Shown in pieces: positions 51,007 to 62,025 of a stretch of 64,000 nt of DNA; positions within the stretch are counted from its first letter, which is position 1, and every line of letters begins with the position of its first letter. The translations under genes and the position numbers were made by a program. The stretch comes from Erythrocercus mccallii (lineage: Eukaryota; Chordata; Aves; Passeriformes; Dicruridae), in the NCBI GenBank assembly GCA_013397435.1, contig VZRG01000032.1, positions 62,001 through 126,000 on the forward strand. Direction: 5' to 3'. A model generated the notes under the pieces. The model did not search any database. It was given only the letters and a program-made list of their open reading frames with translations, and was not told where the DNA came from.

Positions 51007-54000
51007 CTTCCTACCAGGCTTCTTTGGTACACACACCTATGGCTGTAACAGAAAGCCTGATCTTTGCTGGGAAGTCATATTTTTGATCGCTGCTTTTAGT
51101 GACAGCAGCTGTATATGCTCCTAATTTTCTGTTGGGGCATTCATGAATTTTCGTCGCTGCCTTAGCAATGAGATTGCTGAGCAGATGCAATTGGACAATT
51201 TCTTATCTGTCATGAGGCTCCAGCAATAAACAGCATTTAGGACAAAAATTTTCTATGATTGTGTTCTCAGGTGGGTTTGATTTTACTTTCTTGTGTAACG
51301 GGTGCATAAATTAGTGTGCAAAGTAAAAAAAGGTAAAATAGAAAAGTTCTTTTATTATTTTTGCATTTGCATTCTCAAGCTGCTTTTGTGACAGTACAGG
51401 TTTCATAACATTGTAAATTTCTTTTTAATAGTAATAAAAATCATGTAATTCTGTAAAACATAGAGGTTTTAAACTGCTTCTGCTTTATATATTTGACTTT
51501 ATGTCATTAGCAGGGCAAAATAAAGCGTGATGTTTTCAACACAGCAGTCATTAGGCCATCACAGTGCTATTGATCTTTGTCCTATGTGGAGTATTAATAT
51601 TGTTGATGGCACAAATGTACAGGGCTATTCTGTGAAAACAGTGCTGAACATAGGTCATCATCTGTGATATTTGCTCCCCACTACTAGTGAAAAGTTCAGT
51701 AGCAGTAATCACCTTTCCTCAGATGAAAGAAATGCTGTGACGTTTAAAATATTCATGAGGGCAAACTTGTTAGTGATTTGAGAGACACCCATTATATTCA
51801 TTACCCAAGAGAAGAATAATTCCTTGCTTTCAGGATAAGGTTGCATGCATGTGTGAAAAGTGGATAGGATGAAGGATGAGTACCTTTATGTAGAAAGAGT
51901 GAGGGAGTGAACATGCTTTGAGACACATTTTCTGAACTTTAACACAGACACCGACTTTGACAAGCATTTTGTCAAAATGGTAACTGTAATCATTTTCTGA
52001 GTCAGTTCTTGTCTTAGCTGGCATTGTCTTCATAAAGGTGCATTGTGATTTCATTTAAACTGGTGTAAATACAAAGGTGCCTCTACTGTGGGACTGATGA
52101 AACAGAGTAAGAAATATGATGGATCAGAGATCCTAGATCAAGCCCAATGATGAAAATGGTTGGGAGAATGTTTTCATCAGTTTTTCTACATCCTAGTAGA
52201 GGATGAGGAATAGAGACACTTGATTATCAAGCAGCAATTCCAAAATGAGTGGCCATGAGTGAGATGACCTGTTCTGTGAGCAAATTCCATGACAGAAAAT
52301 TTGCCTCCTTGGCTGTGATCCCCAAGGGCTGTCTCCACTGGGTTTATTGCACATAAAAAATCTTAAATCAGTTATAAGAAAAAAAAAAAAGGCCCTGTCA
52401 TATTTTAAGTACATTATTAGAGAACAGATTGTATTATTTTTCTCTGTTATTGAGTGAAATATTTCTTGAATACAAATTCAACCAAGCAGGTACAAACTTG
52501 TTTAAACTGACAAATTGACTGAGACAGATACAATGTACAAATGCTTGTGTTTACATGAATTCAAGTTAATCATGGGACAAGGAAATAGAAGTACTAAAGT
52601 GTAATAATACTGTAAATAGTATGAAATTAGTAATGAGGGTTACTATGAAGATCTGTAAAGTAAATATAATTTGTAAAGGTCGCGTTGAGATCCAGATAGA
52701 AAAAGAGAAAATTGAGTAAGGTTGCTCTAGACACTTTTAATTTATGTCTGTTACCAAAGGTGTATGGCCAAAGTTGGTTAAACAGTTGTTGAATAAGATT
52801 TTGTTGATTTCTGTTCTGAGATTTTTGTCAGAATCTGAAATTGGTTCATGAAGAACCTCACTCCAGAGTGTGTTCCCTGCTGCCCTCATGGTATAGGTGA
52901 TGGTAATGTTCATGGTCTGATTGTTCTCCGTGTGGGTTCATTCGGCTGGTTGAATGTTGTACTTTGATGGAAGAAAAAAAAGAAAAACAAGATGGAAGCA
53001 TTCATTTTGAAGATAAGTAAACGTTTCCAGGATATTTTGTTTCCCTGGAGAGACATGACATGTTAAACTGTTCAACATCTGGGAGCATCTGTCCCTGTAG
53101 TCCAGGCTGTGGATTAACTGCAAAACTGCCATCCCATTTTCATGGAGATTTAGAGAGTGAACAGCAAGTGCTTAACTGTTTTGACCCAATCTTATTTTAG
53201 AACTGCAGGATATGTAAGCAAATGCTAGATACATTTTCAAATATACACATGCATGTGTCTTTTTTTTTCTTTTTTTTTTACATAAGACCCTAATTACATA
53301 ACAACTGGGCTTTTTTAGTTCAAGACAATGTAGTTCAGGAAAAGTACCATACCTGATAGTGCTATGAAACTTTCAGAATTACTTATTTATGTAAAAAGGC
53401 TAGCATTTAACTTCTATAAATGAATTAGTTTTAAATATTCAATTAGATGAATTATTGTAGTCTAATCCCATGATAATTTAGTCTCCCTTTCTACCAGTGT
53501 AACAAGTATCTAAAATGAGACATACCATTTCTGTGAATATCTGTAACTCAATGTTTTGCTTTGTTTTTCTGCTCAGAGTTTTACTTTTCTTTGATGGCAG
53601 AAAATGACAGATTTTTTACCTGCTACTTTTCTTTTATGTTATGTTCTGGAGTAGTTTCCATTGTACTCTTTTTCTTGGGTAGTCAGGTGTTGTCTTCTAA
53701 CAGGAAATTTTAGATCACTTATAAGAAGTATGTCAAGGACATTAACTTCCTGGAGATGTCTGTTTGTTGCAATGCTGCCAAGATTTTAAAGTCTTTACTC
53801 AACCTAAAGTCTTTGATCCACTGTTACTTTCAGGAGTAAGTCACAGTGGTTAAGCAATTTTTTTTAATATATTTGTTAGTGAGAATGGATAAGCAAGCAT
53901 ACTATCCCTCCTATCAGTGTTTGGCACAGATTGTTCCTTAATAGATCCATTCCTGTTCTGAGATATAATTCTACAGTGATAGGTCACTGTGCCTTAAAAA

Positions 54001-55648
54001 AAGGTCATTCTTAATAACAGGGAATGATTTATTTGATTTTTTACTATTTGATGGTAACTATTTCTTAGGAGATTTGACAATTCAATGCTTATTCATATCT
54101 GTATTTTGAATGTTGAAATTAGTAATAGCATAGAAAGCATCAACTCTGGTAGTCTGTAATTTTTACATTCAGGAAAGTTTTGAGGTTTTGTATGAATATT
54201 TAAACCCAGTAATTTATGGTATCTTTCATTTTTAAGGAAGATTCATTATATCACTGAATCCAGTGCCCGTGTGACTCCTTTCTTTGTGCCATGACTAGTT
54301 CTGTAATACTTTGGTATCTTTTATGTAGGGTGGAAGTAATATCGGAAGTAACATTGAGAAAATTATAGATGAGATCATTAAGATACGACTTTGAGTTTTT
54401 ACGAAGTGGACATTCCCATTGTATCAACACTGCAAGATTTTTAAATTGATGTGCAGAAATCACCAAATTTTAGTTGTGGATGATTGTTCTCAGAAATGCC
54501 CAGTTTCAGAAATGTAGTCATGAATACACAATCATATCACGATGCCCTTCTGACAGTTTATCTGGTTATGACAAAGTGGGCTAAAGGTTCAGCCTGGGGT
54601 AGAACAGTGGTGGGTCCTAGGAATACTGTGTGATAAACTCTGTGGGTAGAGCAAGCTCAAGCTGTTGTTTAGCCTAGAATAAAGCAGAAAAAATGCTGTT
54701 CTCCTGTAAAATGGTTGTACCTTTGAGAAGAGGAAGCCCTTGGTAGCTGTAGTCTGGGCTGAGCTGGATGGCACCTTCTATTACCACACCTGTGCAGAGA
54801 GGTGCTCAGCACTGGTGGTGCTGGTAAGGAGAACTGTGCAAGTGTGGGGCTTCTGTGTGACTCTTCTGGCAACTGCTCCTTGAAAACAAAACTTGGGAAA
54901 ATCCTCTGACTCACTGATGTCAGCTAGCAGTGTAAGAAAGAATTAGGGAAATGAACAGATCTCTCTGTGGCTGGTATTTGGTAATGACATGATGATCTCA
55001 AGGCGCATTGCTCTACTCTCAGAGTGCAGTGAGTTGACTTGCTTAGGGGTCACTGGCAACTGCTGGCACCTCTTCTCCAAATGTGCAATTTCCCTGAACA
55101 GTTCTTGGGGGCTGAGGCTGTGACGGCTACACTTGTAGATCTTAGAATGATCCTGAGGTGATCAGCACATGGGTGCCCAGACAAGAATTGTGTGGAAGGA
55201 GCAATGTTGATGCAGCGCCAAGCTCCCCTTGCAATGCCTTTTGCAGCCCCATTGTCCGTGGAGCTTAGGTTTTGTAGCTCTTGAAAACCTACCTCTTAGG
55301 GCAGCCCCAAACACAGAACTTGCAGCAGAAGTGCAAGCTGACAATATGAGATGGATTGCCAATATAATTGGCGCAGCTGTGGATTGTGACTACTAATTAC
55401 TGGTTTGACTTACCTCAAATTAATTCAGAGCTCTATTACCTACTAAAAATCTGTATTCTATGAAATGTGCTGATATCAATAACTAATGTCAATAAAAACT
55501 AATCTTCATTATGTTTTGCATGGATACACTGAGAGTGTTTTGTAATCTTTGTGATTTTAAATATATAACATACAGAAATCATCTATTGTGTATATGTTTG
55601 TACGTATGTATGTGTTTGCATTCATGATGTTCATCATTTATTTTGCAG
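51007..55648. other. CACNB2: End of the 38-kb CACNB2 intron, no gene seen
   Basis: AT-rich with poly-A at 52380-52391 and poly-T near 53261-53279. Short TATG/TACG low complexity at about 55590-55615 lies just before the acceptor of the SH3 exon. Nothing else recognised. Confidence 0.65.
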
Positions 55649-55771
55649 TCAAAACCTGTTGCATTTGCAGTTCGGACAAATGTTGGGTACAGTGCAGCTC
55701 ATGAAGATGATGTTCCAGTCCCAGGCATGGCCATCTCATTTGAGGCTAAAGATTTTCTTCATGTTAAAGAA
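55649..55771 (+). CDS. CACNB2: CACNB2 exon, first part of the SH3 domain
   Basis: A TTTATTTTGCAG acceptor and a GAA|GTAAGT donor bound 123 bases coding for 41 residues (64-104 of beta-2e), phase 0 at both ends: SKPVAFAVRTNVGYSAA, then HEDDVPVPGMAISFEAK and DFLHVKE. This is the N-terminal half of the SH3 fold: the VAFAVRTNV strand, the acidic loop EDDVPVPG and the FEAKDFLHVKE strand. Compared with the mammalian beta-2 sequence as I remember it, there are conservative differences at the first residue (Ser for Thr), in NVGYSAA (Gly for Arg) and in AHEDD (His for Gln). The exon is separated from the previous one by 38.4 kb. Open translation continues past the donor as a chance extension to about 55846 and is not coding. 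Confidence 0.97.
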
Positions 55772-58700
55772 GTAAGTAAAACCAGAGAAGTGAATCACTC
55801 TTTAAGGGAATACTTGAGTAACCGTGTTACTATTTTGCAATGTTGATAACACTTCACATTGTGAAAGCACTTTACAAATGTTAAAGAAGGTAACAGTGTA
55901 TAAGGAATTGAATGTTCTTTTAAATGCTATTCTTGTAGAAGCAATGGCACAAATTTCTTATAATCAAATTAATGAAGTTCAGAAAGCAAGTATTTTTCTT
56001 CTCTGGTAAAAAATTTATAGGCTTAAATGCCTATGTCTGGCTATTCAAAGATGAAATATTTCTGGGTTTTTCTAATCTGGTACTGTGAGAATTTGTTGTG
56101 ATTCAGCAGCCAAGGGTTGCTTCTCTTTTATTTGTGTGGCTGCATCTCACTTAACCTCAAAATCCTCAGGTCTCCTGGTTTTTTTACTGAAGCTACTTTT
56201 TTGGCACAGACAATATTTAGTTAGCGGTTACATGCTGAAGAACTGGAATGGTGTTTCAAGATAATTGCAACTGTCAATAAATGAGCTTTGCATTTACTGC
56301 ATTGGTTTTCTTTTCCTGTAGTTTGGTTTTCACAATTTAAAATTTTTACAGTTTTACACCTAAAGTAATTTTCTTTCTCTGCTGCTTGCAAGACACTCCC
56401 AAACAGCTTGGTAACTTTCATATGCAGGCCCTTCTCTGTAGCCTGCTGCTCCCTTTTGAATGACTCCTTCATTTAAAAAGGATTCCTAGCTTTTGGTTAT
56501 ATTCCATTGTGGTTTGCCTCAAAATGGCCCATCTGGATATGGAAATTTATAGGAAAAGAAATAGAAAGTTAGTTTAAGGTTGAGAGCAACCTAGCCATGC
56601 ATTTGAAATTATGTCTTTGCCTCATTTTAAACTTCATTTATTGAAAAATGTCTCAGTAGTTATGATTGATGATGCACAATGATTCTGCTAGTGCAGGTGC
56701 TTTGGGGAATAAAGAAACATTCCTAATACAGAGATAGAAATACAGGTGGACAGAGACTAAAAAACACAAGAAACAGACTTGGCTAATGATCGTAATTTTT
56801 CATATAAACACACGAAAAGAGAATAATTTTGATTCAGACTGTATATGGTGAAGAAAATATGCTTTCTGACTGATGATAGTGGGAAAGAATTGCTCTGCTC
56901 TGTCTCGTGACAAAAGAAGACATGAGCAGGCACAGAGTCCTGGCAAGAGAAAACCATTAGCCTTCTCCAGTGAGTCTTGAAGCACTGGAAAATACGGTTC
57001 AGTTTGGTTAGATCAAATGGTTTTGTGTAGTTATCCATTCCATCTGCACTTCAAATGAAGTAGTAATCTTAGACTTTACATCAAGTGTTTCCCCTGTTTT
57101 CATAGAAACCAGATACACAGGGTTAGCAGTTTTCTGTTAAAAGCTTTTTTTCTTCACAGCACAACTTAGTCTCAGATATATATATGTGGGAGAAAATCTG
57201 GAAGGAGAAGTCTCCTGAACTTTTCCATATCCCAAAAATGTCTTAAAAGGAAGCTTAGCTGAGCTGAGTTCTTACATTGTCTGTGGCTGCATGTAGCACT
57301 CAGGTGGAAAAATAGATAAAAATGTTCTTGCAACCCCAGGTGTAATGGAATAGGCATTCTGTGCTGATTGCCTTTAAAAACACCTGGTTTTCTCTGAAAG
57401 CTGTCAAGGAGAGAGGTGATTGTTTGCTGATGCTGGTCCGGGGATGGGTTGGGAAGGGACCCTGGGACCAGGCCAGCTGTGCCGCTGGAATGGTGAGATG
57501 GGAAGGGATCCACAAGGAGTCAAACTTGGACTTAGACTCTTACCGTGCATTTGGGCAAGTTGTTGTGTCTGGGTGGGTTGAAACTCCTTCAGAGGATGCT
57601 CTAGGCCCAGCCCTTCCCTGCACAGGCACGTCCTCCCCCTCCATCTTCAGTGCCATGCCCTGCTGGTCCTCCAGGGCTCTGTATCCCACCAGGTATTGCT
57701 CCTTCAGTACTTTTGGTGCTCCCCACAGTTAAGGCTGGGGGAACTGAATTGTCCAAACTTTAATTACTTATGCAGATTAAAGAAAAAAATATATTAGACT
57801 ATAAAATGCAGTGTTGCTTATATATTTTATACCTAGCTTGTAGCTAGAAATAAAGCTAAGTTAATCTCCAGTGGCTTCTGCCTGCACAGTGATGCCATAA
57901 TGGACCAGTGCTGTCCTCTTTTGTCTGCAAGGGTTGCTCACCAATTTGTGCTGCTGAGAGGGCTCAAACAAGAAAAGCTTCAGTTCAAAATGTACATGGA
58001 CAGTGATAAAAAGTACTGCAGTGATTGAGTATGAGGGAAATTTGTCTTCATTATTAGGTTACATTCATTAAAACTCAGTGCACATAAGGATGATGGATTC
58101 CTTCCTGCATGAAGAAACTGCTGCATCATAGTAACTTATGAATCGTTTGAGGCTTTAATGCATGGTCATCATTTTGCTCTGTGTTTAGTTAATTTTTGTG
58201 TTTCTCTTGGCACTCCAAACACAGGTGAATTACAGAAAATCACTCACCCCAGCCAGCACTTTGAGAACTGGACCCCTCTCTACCAAGATTTCAAAAAAAA
58301 TTAAAATTAGAAGGTGTTATGTGTGGTATTATTCACTTTAAAAAGTATCTTATACTCTTCATATACTGACACAGCATTTATCTTTGAGACCTTGCAGAAG
58401 TGTGTATATTCCACATGCTTTTTTTTCATTACAAAGATGCAATTCCTATGGATTTAGGATTTCTATTACTTCTAATAAAATTAATATTGTTGCATAGTAA
58501 TCTGTTGTACTGTAGGATGAAAATAGTGACTCTTCAGATATTAATTTAATGGTGGTTTTCAATTATCTATCTCCTCCTTTTACCAAGTTAATGATTTAGT
58601 TAGCCTTTTGTAATGAAAGGTTATAATTTTAATAATACATTTCAGTCTAATACAGCTTTGAGAAATTGCTATTACAGAGTAGCTCCCTATGAAATGCTGG

Positions 58701-60017
58701 TATTCTTACTCCTAAAGGCATCCCATTGGATGAATATTTTAGATCTCCTTATGTTTAATAACCTTAAAAGTGCTTTTATTTTAATCTGGTTTTTTGTTAG
58801 CTGGAATACCTTACAGTTGGTCTCAAGCACCACAAGATTTCTATAATTGCCAAAGTGAAAGATAATACTGCAATGCAGGTTGTGTATCAGTGATCCACCA
58901 ATGATGGTTAAAGTAATTTCTTTTTAGAGGAGCCCACACATTTTACATGTTATATTCTTAACAGTACACTTGTTAAAGGCACTTATTATATAATTAAATA
59001 TGCACTATAATATCTACATTAATAGCTTCAGATTCAAGAAAGCTATCTTCTTTCACATTCAGGTGTTCTCTAAAGTTTCATAAATATTGCAAATTACCCA
59101 AAATTCTTATTTGATGGTAGTTATTCCCATGGAACACCAAAAGTATTGTGTGGGGGGCCCATACATGAGTGACCTATTCTCCTTCAGAAATGGTGAATAA
59201 ATAAGAATGGAAAAAGCAAACAGTTCTACTGTATACCCCTCTACAAAACAACCAGTATCTCCCACATATGGTGGGGGGTAGTTTACGAATAAAAATGTGA
59301 AATTAGAGAAGTCAATATCTCATATTTTACAGAGCTGAAATTCAGTTAATTGGACTATCTGGTGGACTTGTGTAATTATTAGATTATTCTAGTTATCCAA
59401 AGATATCCAATCCTTGTGGATCTGTCATAGTAAGCTTAAGATGCAGACCACATGAGCTACCTGAAGTAGGGTATATATAAGCAGCCAAATTCAGTCACAT
59501 TTCAGAAGATTTTAGTGAGAAGTGGGGGAATTTGAGAAGTATTCTTAAATTTAAATAAAGAACCGAATAAAATGGAACAAGAAAAGCAGATTATTACAGA
59601 GCTATAAAAATTGTAGCAGTAGGTGAGAGTAGATCCTAAGTCTCTGGTGTCGACCAAGGAGAACTATGAAGGGAGAACAAAAGCAGCTGTCATGTGTGAG
59701 AGGAGGAGACTGTGAACCAAGAAAAAATAAAGATGGTGAAATGGGTAGAAATAAAAACCAGGGAGAAACATGAAGTCTTTGCAGGAAAGTTCCCACTTAA
59801 GGACTGTGGATTTTCATAATTTGAAAGGAATAATTATTTTAATGTATTTCTGCATATTACCACAATTGTTTATTGCCATAATAGCATGGCACAGTGATTA
59901 ACTGAAGGGTAGAATTACAAAAAACAGCATAGCTGCAAATTAAAACTAATAACAAAGTTATCCCAGATACAGTAATTTCTTAGTATTTTTTTTGTTGTTG
60001 TTTTTTTTAATCTGTAG
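55772..60017 (+). other. CACNB2: CACNB2 intron between the two SH3 exons
   Basis: 4246 bp, phase 0, GTAAGT to TCTGTAG. A GC-rich patch at about 57420-57730 produces long overlapping ORFs on both strands (123 and 113 codons) without recognisable domains. The rest is AT-rich. No repeat family identified. Confidence 0.75.
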
Positions 60018-60154
60018 AAATTTAATAATGACTGGTGGATAGGACGATTGGTAAAAGAAGGCTGTGAAATAGGATTCATACCAAGCCCAGTCAAACTAGA
60101 AAACATGAGGCTGCAGCATGAACAAAAGGCAAAACAAGGAAAATTCTACTCCAG
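60018..60154 (+). CDS. CACNB2: CACNB2 exon, second part of the SH3 domain
   Basis: A T-rich tract ending TAATCTGTAG precedes 137 bases, followed by CAG|GTAATA. It enters in phase 0 and leaves two bases (AG) of a split serine codon, giving residues 105-149 plus part of 150: KFNNDWWIGRLVKEGCEIGF, then IPSPVKLENMRLQHEQK and AKQGKFYS. This is the canonical SH3 core with the tandem tryptophans (110-111) and the GFIPSP strand. In beta subunits the usual polyproline-binding face is occluded, so it works mainly in packing against the GK domain. The charged RLQHEQKAKQGK tail leads into the HOOK region. QKAKQGKFYS is beta-2-like. This exon is too interrupted for long-ORF finding and was recognised from its motifs. 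Confidence 0.97.
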
Positions 60155-61948
60155 GTAATAACAAGAAATGATTAATAATAGTAACATTATCTGTGACACA
60201 ACTTGGAAATTGATGCTGTGTAGCATTCATATATATGCTTAATTATTGTCAGTGGCAGCTACAAACATTTTTAATCAATGAATAAATTAATATATAATTA
60301 ATTATGTTATTTATTATATAAGATTATTTTATATTTTATATTCTTAATAAGCTTATTAGTGTCATTGTTATTTGGGAGGAAAATTAGATATTTAGATTGG
60401 CAATCTGTGGTGACCTACAACTGAAATTGTTTCCTTCTGTTTTTCATAAAATAACTACTAATATACATTGCAGTAAGTACATTTACCATGTGCTAGTAAA
60501 TTTTTATACTAAAAATTGATTTATCTAAATTCTGTAGCATTTTTTACTTGTTTTGATGATCTTGCTATTTCTAAACACATTTAAAGCTCATTTTAGAAAT
60601 TACAGAAAATGTTAAGATGAATTTACTTGTAAGCCAAAGCCAGTGCCTGTTAGTTAGCTTGTAGGGAAAAATAGTCTAGTCAAATTCATTGCTTACAAGT
60701 ACAGCTTTTAAGAGCACTGCAATTTATGATGGAAGTTTCATGTCAAGTCATTTGTTGTCATTATGTAAGAACATGGACTGTTTCTAGGTATTCTGAACAA
60801 TACTGCAAGAAAGAATAATGTCACCTTTACTGTCTAATTCTTAACAAAGTAGTTTTCTAATAACACTTTTGGAAGCAAATGTCACTTGTTTCCCTTTGAG
60901 TATAAAGGAAACAAATATTCCCTGTGTATTTGAGTGGGATGGACCAGGAACTGAGCTAGGAACCATTCAGGAAGCCAGAAATGCTTTCCTATCTCCAAAG
61001 GAAGGGCAGCAGTGTTTGTTAAGCATGTCTAGAGTAGGACACTGTGATTGTGTGTTGCTCAGCTGCATTCATGAGCTGTGAAATGCCTTTCCCGTGAGCC
61101 TGCTGTCCTCAGCAGAAGGATGCTGGATTCCTTACCCTTCTAGTGACACTTCTGGGACAGCCAGATCTGTCCCAGTGATTTGGTTCCTTTCCAAATCGTA
61201 GAGGCTTCCATTCTCCAGAAATTCTCGCTGAAGATAACATTGTCCTACACCACAAATGCATTAACTTAGTGGTTATTAATGTTTTAAGATGGAGAAAGTG
61301 GAAACTAGTACTATCACATGAATTATTTGAAGAGTAAAATAACCTTTCTTATATTCTTTTCAGAGCTTTTCTCATTATGGTAACTGAACTAAAAGAGACT
61401 AGAACTGTTGTTTCATTTTCACAGCTTGGATAGGTTTTCACAAAGCAGAACTTGACAAAACCTTAGACTGCTTTGACTTTGAGACTTTTTTTCTAAATGC
61501 TATATTACATTGAGAAAGCAAAAGAATTTGTATGTTAATTAAATTAAAGATTATAGACACAGTCTGATCTTCATTAGGAATTTATCAATAACTCCTCAGC
61601 TAAAGAAAACATATGCTCACTGGCTTCAGAATTACTCTTATTTATGGGTAGTAATATTAATTAATATATACCAGTAGGCATATTAATTACTGAATCATGA
61701 GGAAGATCATGAGGAAGTGAGAGCAGCAGAATGAATTGCACAGCAGCACAGGAAGTATGATTGATGTTTGCAGTCCCTCAGGTCTCAAAATGTATGTGCA
61801 TTTTGCATGAGATGTATATTTCATACCACTGCCAGAAATACTGTTTGTCTCACGGCTAGCACCTCATTTAGAAGGCAGAATATAAATAAACTAAATTAAA
61901 TATTGAGAAAGCTACAGAACTTCAAACTAATTTATTACTTTACTCCAG
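60155..61948 (+). other. CACNB2: CACNB2 intron between SH3 and HOOK exons
   Basis: 1794 bp, phase 2, GTAATA to ACTCCAG. Strongly AT-rich at 60280-60350 with near-palindromic ATTAATATATAATTAAT-like text. A 70-codon ORF at 60869-61081 is judged chance. Confidence 0.8.
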
Positions 61949-62025
61949 TAAATCAGGAGGAAACTCTTCATCCAGTTTGGGTGACATCGTTCCTAGTTCC
62001 AGAAAATCGACGCCTCCATCATCTG
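61949..62025 (+). CDS. CACNB2: CACNB2 exon, start of the HOOK linker
   Basis: A TTACTTTACTCCAG acceptor and a TCTG|GTGAGT donor bound 77 bases. The first base completes the serine codon split after the previous exon, then 25 codons follow ([25 protein letters not shown]), and a single G begins codon 176. Serine-rich, low-complexity sequence is expected for the flexible HOOK region between SH3 and GK, which tunes channel inactivation. [16 protein letters not shown] is the clearest discriminator for CACNB2. A donor leaving one base is the known position where beta genes choose between alternative central exons; none of these is readable in the remaining 1975 bases, so the coding sequence stops here only because the window does. 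Confidence 0.96.

Larger units (their letters stand above)
16245..62025 (+). other. CACNB2: CACNB2 gene, partial (beta-2e transcript span, five exons)
   Basis: The span covers five exons whose GT/AG boundaries and phases are mutually consistent (phase 0, 0, 0, 2, then 1 at the last donor). CACNB2 encodes the cytosolic beta-2 subunit of high-voltage-activated calcium channels; the family binds the alpha-1 I-II linker through its guanylate-kinase-like domain and controls surface trafficking and gating. CACNB2 is preferred over CACNB1, B3 and B4 because of the HOOK exon reading [19 protein letters not shown], the EAVRREAERQAQAQLEKAK helix and the beta-2e-specific first exon. The gene is cut by the window end: the alternative central exon, GK domain and C-terminus are missing. 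Exon sizes 69, 120, 123, 137 and 77 nt; introns 827, 38388, 4246 and 1794 nt. Paralogue assignment rests on remembered family sequences, not on a search. Confidence 0.96.

Noticed and set aside
60869..61081. 70-codon ORF between SH3 and HOOK exons
   Set aside because: No acceptor/donor pair in phase with the neighbouring exons and no resemblance to known beta-2 variants.
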